Notes: generated by a model not told the origin, from the sequence alone. A stretch of DNA of 9,518 bases from an uncultured bacterium (GCA_903872005.1 CAIQJD010000121.1:1-9518), one strand, 5' to 3'; shown: positions 1-7,169, counted from the stretch's first letter. A program made the numbers and translations.

Positions 1-225
1 CAGCCCCAGCCGGCCCCGCACCGCATCCGACACCTGAGCGGTCTGCGACCTCTCGGAGTCGCACACGATCTCTTCCTGGATGCCCAGATACTGGAGCAAA
101 TCCGCATACGCCCGCACGTTGATGCCCGACGCCAACGTGCCGCCAATATCCATCGGCGTCCGATCCGGCTCACGATGCGCCAGGGCAGTCAGCACGCGCT
201 GGCGCGATGTCATCTTTTGCGTCAC
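1..225 (-). CDS. URO-D family protein, N-terminal part (cut by window edge)
   Basis: Seen: an open frame of 75 codons running off the left edge. The N-terminus resembles uroporphyrinogen decarboxylase (URO-D) superfamily proteins: MTSRQRVLTALAHREPDRTP (residues 5-24), then MDIGGT. Start choice: the GTG at 225-223 has GGAGG six bases upstream (236-232), whereas the in-frame ATG at 213 would sit 18 bases away, so GTG is preferred. Context: it begins 13 bp after the stop of another URO-D family gene with a similar opening (MTxRxRxLxAxAxR), so the two are tandem paralogs in one operon. Family knowledge: such distant homologs are usually corrinoid-dependent methyltransferases or uncharacterised proteins rather than true heme-pathway HemE. 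The catalytic and metal-binding parts lie outside the window, so no reaction can be assigned. Confidence 0.85.
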   Translation of the reverse strand, partial: MTQKMTSRQRVLTALAHREPDRTPMDIGGTLASGINVRAYADLLQYLGIQEEIVCDSERSQTAQVSDAVRGRLGL

Positions 226-231
226 TCTTCT

Positions 232-236
232 CCTCC
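232..236 (-). promoter_or_regulatory. Ribosome binding site that selects a GTG start
   Basis: GGAGG on the minus strand, six bases before the GTG at 225 and 18 bases before the ATG at 213. It lies in the 13-bp gap after the preceding stop codon, suggesting translation of the partial URO-D gene as part of a polycistronic message. Confidence 0.6.
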
Positions 237-238
237 GC

Positions 239-1447
239 TCACAAGGCCGGCCGGCTCTGACGAGCCAGGCGCGTCAGCAAATCCACCCGCTCCGGCGGTG
301 TATCCAGCGTCACCGGACTGCCCGTCGCCATGATAAAACGCCCTTGCCGGCCGGCGGCGTCTATCTGGCGCTGCACCTCGACTCCCAACGCGGCTGGCGT
401 CGCCTTTAGCAAGACCTCGTAGACATCCACGTTGCCGAACAGGCAGAGGTCCGGGCCGGCCGCCTGACGGACGCTCCCCATATCAATCACGAAGTCCTTC
501 TTGCTCTCTTCAACCATGAGCGCATCAATGGGCAACTGGCGCAAGTACGGCAAGCGCGGCAACACGCTGCCGCAGAAGTACGGGATGACCTTCAGTCCCA
601 TGCGACGCAAAGCGGCGAACAGCTTCTCCTCGTAGGGCAGCGCAAAGCGCTCATACAGACGCGGGGAGATGATGTCCGCCGATGCCAGACACTCCTCAAC
701 GCGCACGATGTCGCCGCCGGCATCGCGAAACGACTGGGCGTCTTGCAAGGTGAACTCAAGCAAGGCGTCCATGAGTTCGAACACCATATCCGGCGCATCA
801 TACAGCGCCGTCATCATGCCCTCGAAGCCGATCTGCCCATACATCAACCAGAAGGGCGCGCCGGCGCCGGTATAGATGATCTGCGTTTGACCGCAGCGTT
901 TGGCAATGATCTCGATCAGACGCCAATCGCTGCGCGCGGCCATCGTCAGCGCCCGGTTCTCGCGCAGCAGCCGCCCCACCTCGCCCTTGACCAGCCGGGC
1001 GCGCCGCAAACGCTCAAACCGCTCGCGGTACTCCTCGGTCTTGGTCTCTTCACCGCTCAACAACATCTGCCGGCGCGTGCCATCCCGCAGGTCCACCTCG
1101 AAGACCCGGTCGCCTTCCAACACCAACTCCCGTTGCGCCACGATCTGCCTGCCCGGGCCGGCGAAGCTCCCCATCCAGTCCTGCGGCTCCCGCAGACAGG
1201 CATAAGCCTCTGCCACGGCCGAGGCGCGAATCTCCACGTCCTCATCGGGATCGAGGCGCACGCGGCCCTGCTGTTGCAGGCGCGGCCGATAGGCATCCAC
1301 GTAGGCGTTTTCGATGCGCTCCGCCAGATAGAGCATCAGATAGTCCATCGCTACCGGCGTCTGATCCGTCGGCCGGCCGGCCATGGCCGCTAACATGCGC
1401 TCCCGGCCGGTCATCTTCGCAACTGCGGTGCTAGACACGTTGCCCAT
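239..1447 (-). CDS. URO-D family protein (methyltransferase-like, degraded metal site)
   Basis: A 402-residue protein with the URO-D fold signature: an N-terminal MTGRERMLAAMAGRPTDQTP block (residues 12-31), a central SPRLYERFALPYEEKL block (261-276), a beta strand with VIPYFCGSV (288-296), and a C-terminal FGNVD / FIMATGSP region (337-341, 371-378). In the methyltransferase branch (MtaA/MtbA type) the strand reads H-x-C-G and a later G-C supplies another zinc ligand. Here the His position is Tyr290 and the late Cys position is Ser377, with only Cys292 kept, so zinc or thiol chemistry of that type is doubtful. HemE's RQAGRY motif is also absent. Start: the ATG at 1447 follows GGTGATC, a seven-base match to the 16S rRNA tail, at good spacing. 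A GTG at 1438 is possible. The gene overlaps the 3' end of the upstream amidohydrolase by 17 bp, implying translational coupling. The substrate is unknown. Confidence 0.85.
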   Translation of the reverse strand: MGNVSSTAVAKMTGRERMLAAMAGRPTDQTPVAMDYLMLYLAERIENAYVDAYRPRLQQQGRVRLDPDEDVEIRASAVAEAYACLREPQDWMGSFAGPGRQIVAQRELVLEGDRVFEVDLRDGTRRQMLLSGEETKTEEYRERFERLRRARLVKGEVGRLLRENRALTMAARSDWRLIEIIAKRCGQTQIIYTGAGAPFWLMYGQIGFEGMMTALYDAPDMVFELMDALLEFTLQDAQSFRDAGGDIVRVEECLASADIISPRLYERFALPYEEKLFAALRRMGLKVIPYFCGSVLPRLPYLRQLPIDALMVEESKKDFVIDMGSVRQAAGPDLCLFGNVDVYEVLLKATPAALGVEVQRQIDAAGRQGRFIMATGSPVTLDTPPERVDLLTRLARQSRPAL

Positions 1448-2600
1448 CCTTGATCACCCATTCCACCTTACGCACATTAGAGATATCCACCAGCGGATCC
1501 GCGCCCAGGATCACCAGGTCCGCCAGCTTGCCCACCTCGATGGCGCCGACCTGGTCGCTCATCCGCATCAGCTCGGCCGCCGAACGCGTGCCGGCCAGCA
1601 GCGCCTCCAGTGGCGTGCATCCACTCGCTGCCAACCGCTCCAGTTCGCCGGCCAGATTGTCTGTCGTATTCTGCGGCGTGCCGCCATCATTGCCCGCGGC
1701 GATCCGCACGCCGGCCTTCTTGGCTTTGGCGAAGCTCTCCAACTGCGCGTCGCTGGATCGCTTGGCCTTCTCGATCATGAATGCCGGCACGCCGAACTCC
1801 GCCCCGGCCAGAATCAGATAGTACAGCGCGGCCAGCGTCGGCACCAGGAACGTACCCCGCTCCAGCATCATGTCAATGGCTTCACTATCAAGGAAGAAGC
1901 CATGTTCCACAGAATCAATGCCGGCGCGCACCACATCCTTGATGCCGCAGGTCCCCTGCGCGTGCGAGGCCGTCAGCCGGCCGGCCTTCTCCGCCTCTTC
2001 CACCGCGGCGCGCATCTCCTCGTAGGTCAATTGTTGCGAGCCGGGTTCCACGCCCCGCGTCATCACGCCGCCGGTCGCCATGATCTTGATCACATCCGCG
2101 CCGGCCTTCATCTGCTCGCGCGCCGCCTTGCGTACCTCGGCCGGCCCATCTGCCTCGCGTCCGCCCGGCCCCCAACCATGCCCGCCGGTCATGCAGATGA
2201 CCTTGCCGCTCACCTTCATGCGCGGGCCGATGATCAGCCCCTCGTTGATCGCATCGCGCAGGGCGATGTCTACATACTCATTCCCGCCCATATCCCGCAC
2301 GCTGGTCACGCCGGCGCGCACCGTGCGCGCCGCGTGTTGCTCGGCGATCAACACATTCTTGGTGATCGTCCGACTGGCCCAGGCCCCGCCGGGATCCCCG
2401 CTTCCATCCAGACAGATGTGGGCATGGCAATTGATCAGGCCGGGAATGACGAACTTGCCGGTCAGGTCCAGGACCGACTCGCCGGCGGCCGGCGCCAGCG
2501 GCGTGGCGCTGACGGCAACGATCTTCGTCCCTTGCGTGCGAATGTTGGCAACCGGCCACGTCGAGCTGCCATCGAAAGTGCGTGCATTTTGCAGAATCAT
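1431..2600 (-). CDS. Metal-dependent amidohydrolase (prolidase/imidazolonepropionase-like)
   Basis: A complete 389-residue amidohydrolase-superfamily enzyme (COG1228-like). Visible metal-site motifs, in order: H59-A-H61 in PGLINCHAH, Lys172 in VIKIMATGG (the usual carboxylated lysine bridging two metals), His213 in SHAQG, His233 in SVEHG, and Asp305 in AGNDGG. A TGGHG block at 138-142 is typical of the Xaa-Pro dipeptidase-like (Sgx9260-type) branch. The C-terminus GKLADLVILGADPL closes the small beta-sandwich domain. No signal peptide is seen, so it is probably cytoplasmic. Expected chemistry is hydrolysis of an amide, cyclic amide or N-acyl bond, and annotations in this family often overstate substrate identity. 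Start: the ATG at 2600 has AGGAG nine bases upstream. It sits 47 bp after the GH172-like gene and overlaps the next URO-D gene by 17 bp, so it is inside the same operon. Confidence 0.9.
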   Translation of the reverse strand: MILQNARTFDGSSTWPVANIRTQGTKIVAVSATPLAPAAGESVLDLTGKFVIPGLINCHAHICLDGSGDPGGAWASRTITKNVLIAEQHAARTVRAGVTSVRDMGGNEYVDIALRDAINEGLIIGPRMKVSGKVICMTGGHGWGPGGREADGPAEVRKAAREQMKAGADVIKIMATGGVMTRGVEPGSQQLTYEEMRAAVEEAEKAGRLTASHAQGTCGIKDVVRAGIDSVEHGFFLDSEAIDMMLERGTFLVPTLAALYYLILAGAEFGVPAFMIEKAKRSSDAQLESFAKAKKAGVRIAAGNDGGTPQNTTDNLAGELERLAASGCTPLEALLAGTRSAAELMRMSDQVGAIEVGKLADLVILGADPLVDISNVRKVEWVIKDGQRV

Positions 2601-2647
2601 GTCACCAAGCTCCTATGGGAATGAATGGGTGAATACCGAATGAGATT

Positions 2648-3730
2648 TCAACGCGACATGCGCTCAAATGGCTCCGGCAGCGCCGGAAACGCCGCGTGCG
2701 GCTCCATTTGATACCAGTATGCCACCGACGCAACGTCGTCAGCGAGCGGCAGAAACTTCCGCAGGGCGCTGATCCAGCCCAGAGTCTGAATCGTCACTCT
2801 CAGGTCACGCTTGAAGCGTATCGCATCCATGATGTGCCAGCGGTACAACCCATGGCGTGGCACTTCGCCCGGGGCTGCCCGAAATAGGGGATAGCCCAGG
2901 AACGGCGTGCTGTAGGTCTGGGTCTGCGCCGGATCGCGGCCACCGCCGAAGCACCACGCCCCGCCGAAATAGTCCTCCGTGCCGGTCCCGCAGATCGTGG
3001 GAAAGCGATCATCCCCATCGAGGTAGAACTTGATCTCGCCTTCGCCCCACCAACCATTCGACATCTGCGTCCATGCCAGGTAGGTCCCGACGTAGTGTCC
3101 CTGGCCGCGTACGCCTTCAAGGATGGTATATTCGGGATGTTCCCGGCTCGTCAGCGCGCGCCGCCACTGGGCGTGGAAATACGCCGAAGCCGGCGCGATC
3201 TCCGTCCGCGCGTAGGTGATCTGATAGAAGAAGCCTTCGATGGGCCTGGGATGCTGGCTCTCGATAGTGATGCGTGCGCGCCGGCGAAAGGGCATCGGCC
3301 AATAGCAGTTGAATCCGCCGGTCGGGTTGACCGCCAGCGGCAACGAATTGATGTTGCAGCGCAACCCATGCCCGTTGCAAAAGAAGTCGCCCAGGGGCGT
3401 TTCCACCGATGATGTTTCTTCATCGTCCCAGGTGAAGCGCAACACCGCGTCGCGATAGGTCTCAGGGGCTGCCGTCATCCAGATGTGCTGGATGACGCCA
3501 GGGCCTTCGATATCGGCCAGAGTCACCGTCTCTCCAGGCTGCAACGTGATGCACGGCCGAACTTTCCAGCCGACCCCCAATCGCGAGGCGGGGTTTTCCG
3601 GTCCGGGGACGGCCTGCGCGCCGGCCCCGCGTTCCCCGCGTGGGTTCTCCGCTGAAATCGAGCGCGTCTCCGCATCTGAAAGGGCCGGCAGGCTGCCCAG
3701 ACCCATGAACAGGCCCTGCAATGGCTGCAT
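2648..3730 (-). CDS. GH172 / DUF2961 glycoside hydrolase-like protein
   Basis: A 360-residue DUF2961 protein. Recognisable blocks: LSDAETRSISAENPRG near residues 18-33, GPGVIQHIWMT (76-86), a DDEE...VETPLGDFF stretch (about 102-117), GWWGEGEIKFYLDGD (226-240) and CGTGTEDYFGGAWC (247-260). Family knowledge: DUF2961 is now GH172, with characterised members acting on alpha-D-fructofuranosyl and D-arabinofuranosyl linkages. The two catalytic glutamates probably correspond to Glu230 and Glu252 here; that mapping is from memory. No signal peptide is visible, so an intracellular role on imported oligosaccharide is likely. Start: the frame is open up to an ATG at 3811, but the ATG at 3730 has AAGGAG eight bases upstream, begins with the family-like MQPLQGL, and lies just downstream of the promoter. 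It is the first gene of the leftward operon. The sugar substrate is not deducible. Confidence 0.9.
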   Translation of the reverse strand: MQPLQGLFMGLGSLPALSDAETRSISAENPRGERGAGAQAVPGPENPASRLGVGWKVRPCITLQPGETVTLADIEGPGVIQHIWMTAAPETYRDAVLRFTWDDEETSSVETPLGDFFCNGHGLRCNINSLPLAVNPTGGFNCYWPMPFRRRARITIESQHPRPIEGFFYQITYARTEIAPASAYFHAQWRRALTSREHPEYTILEGVRGQGHYVGTYLAWTQMSNGWWGEGEIKFYLDGDDRFPTICGTGTEDYFGGAWCFGGGRDPAQTQTYSTPFLGYPLFRAAPGEVPRHGLYRWHIMDAIRFKRDLRVTIQTLGWISALRKFLPLADDVASVAYWYQMEPHAAFPALPEPFERMSR

Positions 3731-3738
3731 CAGAACAT

Positions 3739-3744
3739 CTCCTT
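3739..3744 (-). promoter_or_regulatory. Ribosome binding site fixing the GH172 start
   Basis: AAGGAG on the minus strand, eight bases before the ATG at 3730. It falls inside the longer open frame that begins at 3811, so it argues that the extra 27 N-terminal codons are not translated. Confidence 0.8.
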
Positions 3745-3782
3745 CGATTCGGTTGGCGTCCATCCGGTGCGCCGATGTCCAT

Positions 3783-3811
3783 AGCATACCCTCACCGGCC
3801 AACTTTGTCAA
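3783..3811 (-). promoter_or_regulatory. Sigma70-type promoter of the GH172 operon
   Basis: On the minus strand, a perfect -35 TTGACA (3811-3806), a 17-bp spacer, and -10 TATGCT (3788-3783). The transcription start is predicted near 3776, giving a leader of about 46 nt before the ATG at 3730. It should drive the whole leftward unit (GH172, amidohydrolase, two URO-D genes). No clear operator palindrome overlaps it. Confidence 0.75.
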
Positions 3812-3845
3812 AGCCCTTGCCGACTCCTGCGCGGCCGGACCAACC

Positions 3846-3854
3846 GCCTATACA
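3846..3854. repeat. Left 9-bp target site duplication of the MITE-like element
   Basis: GCCTATACA, identical to 3985-3993, abuts the left terminal inverted repeat. The preceding CC also matches bases before the right copy, but those belong to the element's own end. Confidence 0.7.
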
Positions 3855-3984
3855 GGGTGTATTTCAATGATTGGGGGACGGGCATCGGGGCTGTCGTAGC
3901 CTAACCCCTTGTGGGCGTTCTGGCCTCCAGTCAGACGCGCACAAGGCGCTAAGCTACCACGCGCCTGAAACTTGAAACACACCC
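3855..3984. mobile_element. 130-bp MITE-like element with terminal inverted repeats
   Basis: Ends are 13-bp inverted repeats with one mismatch: GGGTGTATTTCAA (3855-3867) and TTGAAACACACCC (3972-3984). Directly outside are identical 9-bp direct repeats, GCCTATACA (3846-3854 and 3985-3993), as expected of a target duplication. The interior is imperfectly palindromic: GTAGC 3896-3900 pairs with GCTAC 3953-3957, CCTTGTG 3907-3913 with CACAAGG 3940-3946, and a central CTGG/CCAG hairpin lies at 3920-3930. The left arm carries about 14 extra bases. No open frame of transposase size fits. This is a classic non-autonomous transposon layout. The parent insertion sequence family is not identified; a 9-bp duplication is known in several families. 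It lies between two divergent promoters, about 30 bp upstream of the transketolase -10 box. Confidence 0.7.
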
Positions 3985-3993
3985 GCCTATACA
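3985..3993. repeat. Right 9-bp target site duplication of the MITE-like element
   Basis: GCCTATACA, identical to 3846-3854, directly follows the right terminal inverted repeat ending at 3984. Confidence 0.7.
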
Positions 3994-4020
3994 TCCACAA
4001 GCGTCAATTCGGCCACGCTG

Positions 4021-4029
4021 TGTTATACT
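4021..4029 (+). promoter_or_regulatory. Extended -10 promoter of transketolase
   Basis: TGT-TATACT: a good -10 hexamer (4024-4029) preceded by the extended TGn element (4021-4023). No convincing -35 is seen near 4001-4006, which fits an extended -10 promoter. The predicted start near 4036 gives a 36-nt leader with GAGG (4060-4063) eight bases before the ATG at 4072. The MITE-like element ends about 30 bp upstream. Confidence 0.55.
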
Positions 4030-4071
4030 ATGCTTGTCAGCACGTTGATCCATTCCCGTGAGGTCTTTCCT

Positions 4072-6072
4072 ATGACAGCTTCGATAGACACGCTTTGCGT
4101 CAACACGATCCGGACGTTGGCGATGGACGCCGTGCAGAAGGCCCAGTCCGGTCATCCCGGCATGCCGATGGGCATGGCCGACGCGGCCTACGTCCTCTGG
4201 ACACGCTTCCTGAAACATGACCCAGGCGACCCGGCCTGGCCCGACCGCGACCGCTTCGTCCTTTCAGCCGGCCATGGCTCGATGCTCCTCTACGCCCTGC
4301 TGCATCTGAGCGGCTACGACCTATCGCTGGAAGAGATCGCCCAATTCCGCCAGTGGGGCAGTCGCACGCCCGGCCATCCCGAACATGGCCTCACGCTCGG
4401 CGTCGAAACGACCACCGGCCCGCTGGGTCAGGGCTTCGCCAACGCGGTGGGCATGGCGCTGACCGAGCGCTTTCTGGCAGCCACGTTCAACAAGCCGACT
4501 TGCGCGCTCGTGGATCACTACACCTATGCGATTGCCGGCGACGGCTGTCTCATGGAGGGCATCTCCTCCGAAGCGGCCTCCCTGGCCGGCCATCTGGGCC
4601 TCGGCCGGCTCATCGTCCTCTACGACGACAATGGCATCACCATTGACGGCGCGACCAGCATCACCTTCACCGAAGATGTCGCGGCGCGCTTCCGGGCCTA
4701 CGGCTGGCAGACCATCGCCGTAGACGGCCATGATCGCGCCGCCATCGAGGCCGCGTTGCGCCAGGCGCGCGCCGAGGAGGCGCATCCGTCGCTCATCCTT
4801 TGCAAGACGCATATCGCCTTCGGCAGCCCGCACAAGCAGGATTCTTCGGCCGCGCACGGCGCGCCGTTGGGCGAAGAGGAAGTCCAGTTGACCAAGCAGG
4901 CGCTGGGTTGGCCGGCCGAGCTGCCCTTCTTCGTCCCCGAAGCGGTACGCACCCACTTTGTCGGCCAACGGCCGGCCTGGCAAGCGGCCAACGCCGACTG
5001 GCAGGCGCGCCGCCAGGAATATGCGCGCCTCTACCCCGCCGAAGTCGAGCAATTCGAGCGCGCCCTGACCGGCGCGCTCCCCGCCGACTGGGAGGAGCGC
5101 CTGCCTCCCTTGCGCGACGCCGGCGCGGAGGCTACCCGCGCCTCGTCAGGCGCGGTGCTGCAAGCCCTGGCGCCGGCCCTGCCCGATCTTATCGGCGGCT
5201 CAGCCGATCTGGCATCGTCCAACGAGACCGACCTGAAAGGCTTCGGCGACCTTCAGGCCGGCCACTACGCCGGCCGCAATATCCGCTTTGGCGTGCGGGA
5301 GCACGCGATGGGCGCGCTCCTCAACGGCATGGCGCTGCATGGCGGCGTGCGGCCCTTCGGGGCCACCTTCCTGGTCTTCTGTGACTACATGCGGCCGGCC
5401 ATCCGCCTGGCCGCCCTGATGGGCCTGCCGGTCATCTATGTTTTCACCCACGACAGCATCTATGTGGGCGAAGATGGCCCGACGCACCAACCCATCGAGC
5501 ACCTGGCCGCGCTGCGCGCCATCCCACACCTGACCGTGATCCGGCCGGCCGACGCCAACGAGACCACCATCGCCTGGAAGACCGCGCTGCTGCATCGGAG
5601 CGGCCCCACCGCCTTGATCCTGGGCCGCCAGAAGCTCCCCATCCTGGCCGAAACTCGCGCCGCCTGCGTCGAGGGCCTGCCGCGCGGCGCGTACGTGCTG
5701 GCCGACGCGCCGGCCGGCAAGATGGGCCTGATCCTCATCGCCACTGGTTCCGAGGTCTCCCTGGCCCTGACTGCCCGGGCGCGCTTATCCGAGCTTGGCG
5801 TGGGGGTGCGCGTCGTGAGTATGCCCAGTTGGGAGCTGTTCGAGGCGCAGGAGCCGGCGTATCGCGACGCGGTCCTGCCACCGGCCGTCACGCGCCGGCT
5901 GGCTATCGAAGCGGGGATCGCGCAGGGATGGAGCCGCTATGTCGGCCGGCTGGGCGCGACCGTGACCATAGACGGACGATTCGGCGCATCCGCGCCGGGC
6001 AATACGGTGGCGGCGACGCTAGGCTTCACCGTTGAGAGCGTCGTCCAGCGAGCCAGGGCCCTGCTCCAATAA
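4072..6072 (+). CDS. tkt: Transketolase
   Basis: A complete 666-residue transketolase (about the usual 650-680), catalysing thiamine diphosphate-dependent two-carbon transfer between ketoses and aldoses in the pentose phosphate pathway; cytoplasmic. Domains run in order: the pyrophosphate domain (about 1-330), pyrimidine domain (about 355-520) and C-terminal domain (about 535-666). Diagnostic motifs: SGHPGMPMG (26-34, His28), AGHGS (66-70), the ThDP/metal motif from GDG (156-158) to Asn187, [12 protein letters not shown] (252-263), GSADL (376-380), the catalytic Glu410 in [17 protein letters not shown] (467-474), ATGSEVSLA, and SMPSWELFE. Start: an in-frame ATG exists at 4030 but overlaps the -10 box. 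The ATG at 4072 has GAGG eight bases upstream and opens like the family ([20 protein letters not shown]). The gene is monocistronic, with no other pentose phosphate gene in the window. Confidence 0.97.
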   Translation: MTASIDTLCVNTIRTLAMDAVQKAQSGHPGMPMGMADAAYVLWTRFLKHDPGDPAWPDRDRFVLSAGHGSMLLYALLHLSGYDLSLEEIAQFRQWGSRTPGHPEHGLTLGVETTTGPLGQGFANAVGMALTERFLAATFNKPTCALVDHYTYAIAGDGCLMEGISSEAASLAGHLGLGRLIVLYDDNGITIDGATSITFTEDVAARFRAYGWQTIAVDGHDRAAIEAALRQARAEEAHPSLILCKTHIAFGSPHKQDSSAAHGAPLGEEEVQLTKQALGWPAELPFFVPEAVRTHFVGQRPAWQAANADWQARRQEYARLYPAEVEQFERALTGALPADWEERLPPLRDAGAEATRASSGAVLQALAPALPDLIGGSADLASSNETDLKGFGDLQAGHYAGRNIRFGVREHAMGALLNGMALHGGVRPFGATFLVFCDYMRPAIRLAALMGLPVIYVFTHDSIYVGEDGPTHQPIEHLAALRAIPHLTVIRPADANETTIAWKTALLHRSGPTALILGRQKLPILAETRAACVEGLPRGAYVLADAPAGKMGLILIATGSEVSLALTARARLSELGVGVRVVSMPSWELFEAQEPAYRDAVLPPAVTRRLAIEAGIAQGWSRYVGRLGATVTIDGRFGASAPGNTVAATLGFTVESVVQRARALLQ

Positions 6073-6075
6073 AAA

Positions 6076-6101
6076 GATCGGCGTCCATCAGGACGCCGAT
6101 C
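6076..6101. terminator. Intrinsic terminator hairpin between convergent genes
   Basis: A perfect 11-bp stem, GATCGGCGTCC (6076-6086) and GGACGCCGATC (6091-6101), with the loop ATCA. Read on the minus strand it is followed by five Ts (6075-6071), a canonical rho-independent terminator for the Rieske gene, whose stop is five bases away. On the plus strand it follows the transketolase stop by three bases but has only a weak T-rich tail (CTGTCTTA). It is therefore probably bidirectional, stronger leftward. The five Ts lie in the transketolase stop region. Confidence 0.85.
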
Positions 6102-6106
6102 CTGTC

Positions 6107-7081
6107 TTACTGTCCGGCTGCGTCGAGCAATTCCTGCCGGCGCCGGCGATAGGCGACAATGGGCCGGTCGCCCGGGAATAGCTTCTCACCCATCTTCAGC
6201 TCGCTACGCGGCGGGCGCTGCGTTTCCACCACGCGACGATCCTGGTGGGCGACGACGAGGCTGCCGGCGACGCCCAGGGCATTCACCAGGCCGCGCAGAC
6301 CGGGCAGACGCATGAACTTCTGATAGTAGCGCAGATAGAGAAGACAGTGCGTCTCGTCCACCGGCACAAACGCGACGACGATGCGCAGCGCCTCCGCGAT
6401 ATGATTCTGCCAGAGGTTCGGGAAGCGAAATTCCAGCTTGAACAGGCCAGGCCGCGCCGCCAGCTCCTCCGCCGTCAGCGCACGGCTCCCATCGTCCACG
6501 TGATTATGGATGCCCAACACCAGTGTGTCGCCGGTCAGGGTCGCCGTAGGCCCATCTACCACCGTGCGATTGCCCCGCCCAATGGTATTGTAGTGCACGA
6601 ATGGCACGTGCACCGGGTCGAGCTGGTTCTCGATGGCACGTGAATAGTGGGTCGCCCAGGGATCGTGGGCTGTCCCGTAGCTGAATGCGTCGTCTATATC
6701 CTCAAAGAAGGGAACCGCCGGCAGATCGGCGCGCGCTTCGCCCCACCATAGGTAGATGAATCCATGCGCCTCTTGCGTCGGATAGCCGGCCACGCGAAAT
6801 TGCTCCGGCACCGGCGCGTTTCTGCCATTGGCCGGGATGACCACACAGCGGCCGCTCACGTCGTATTCCAGGCCGTGGAACGGACAGGCGATGTGATCGT
6901 TGCGCACCTTGCCGGCGCTGAGGGCCGCGCCGCGATGGACGCACTGGTCGCGCAGACAACTCAGCCGGCCGGCGCTATCCCGCCAGAAGACGAGCCGCTC
7001 GCCCATGCGCGTGACGCCTATCAACTGCCCCGGTTGCACCTCGTTCGAATCGAGCACCGCATACCATTGATTTCTGATCAT
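6107..7081 (-). CDS. Rieske non-heme iron oxygenase, alpha-subunit type
   Basis: A 324-residue oxygenase component. The N-terminal Rieske domain binds a [2Fe-2S] cluster through C47-x-H49 (DQCVHRG) and C66-xx-H69 (ACPFHG). The catalytic domain has the mononuclear iron motif N152-xx-D155-xx-H158-x4-H163 (NQLDPVHVPFVH), with Asp281 in HQDRRVVETQ a likely third ligand. This architecture oxidises aromatic or other substrates with O2 (hydroxylation or O-/N-demethylation, as in vanillate demethylase or pheophorbide a oxygenase relatives). It needs a reductase, and none is encoded here. Start: the frame is open to an ATG at 7117, but that ATG sits at the predicted transcription start. The ATG at 7081 follows AGGAG (7097-7093) and gives the family-like opening MIRNQWYAVL. 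It is monocistronic and divergent from the ferredoxin/AOR unit. The substrate is unknown. Confidence 0.9.
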   Translation of the reverse strand: MIRNQWYAVLDSNEVQPGQLIGVTRMGERLVFWRDSAGRLSCLRDQCVHRGAALSAGKVRNDHIACPFHGLEYDVSGRCVVIPANGRNAPVPEQFRVAGYPTQEAHGFIYLWWGEARADLPAVPFFEDIDDAFSYGTAHDPWATHYSRAIENQLDPVHVPFVHYNTIGRGNRTVVDGPTATLTGDTLVLGIHNHVDDGSRALTAEELAARPGLFKLEFRFPNLWQNHIAEALRIVVAFVPVDETHCLLYLRYYQKFMRLPGLRGLVNALGVAGSLVVAHQDRRVVETQRPPRSELKMGEKLFPGDRPIVAYRRRRQELLDAAGQ

Positions 7082-7096
7082 ATCCCTACCATCTCC

Positions 7097-7110
7097 TGTA
7101 TGCATATACA
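7097..7110. promoter_or_regulatory. Possible operator palindrome in the Rieske leader
   Basis: TGTAT-GCAT-ATACA, a 14-bp inverted repeat with perfect 5-bp arms, lies between the predicted transcription start and the start codon of the Rieske gene, partly overlapping its AGGAG. A repressor could bind here, but the arms are short and chance occurrence is possible. Confidence 0.3.
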
Positions 7111-7122
7111 AAGACATACTCC

Positions 7123-7150
7123 ATTATACCAAACATGTACCGGATGTCAA
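7123..7150 (-). promoter_or_regulatory. Consensus sigma70-type promoter of the Rieske gene
   Basis: On the minus strand both hexamers match consensus perfectly: -35 TTGACA (7150-7145), a 16-bp spacer, and -10 TATAAT (7128-7123). The predicted start near 7116 leaves a leader of about 35 nt before the ATG at 7081. Confidence 0.8.
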
Positions 7151-7169
7151 GTCCCGGGGTGGCAGGCTT

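Noticed and set aside
80..409. Plus-strand open frame bridging the two URO-D genes
   Set aside because: Antisense to both URO-D genes and their ribosome site. The minus-strand reading is supported by family motifs.
743..1393. Plus-strand open frame (216 codons) opposite the URO-D gene
   Set aside because: His/Gln/Leu/Arg-rich translation without domain features; it mirrors a real gene and is explained by base composition.
1383..2624. Long plus-strand open frame (413 codons) opposite the amidohydrolase
   Set aside because: It is antisense to a gene with a full set of metal-site motifs. Its translation is His/Arg/Ala-rich without a recognisable domain, a typical GC-rich shadow frame.
3855..3984. 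A structured RNA or a simple attenuator instead of a mobile element
   Set aside because: The interior can fold, but exact 9-bp direct repeats flush with both inverted-repeat ends are better explained by transposition.
4321..5052. Minus-strand open frame (243 codons) opposite transketolase
   Set aside because: It overlaps the thiamine diphosphate-binding part of a certain transketolase gene and shows no family features.
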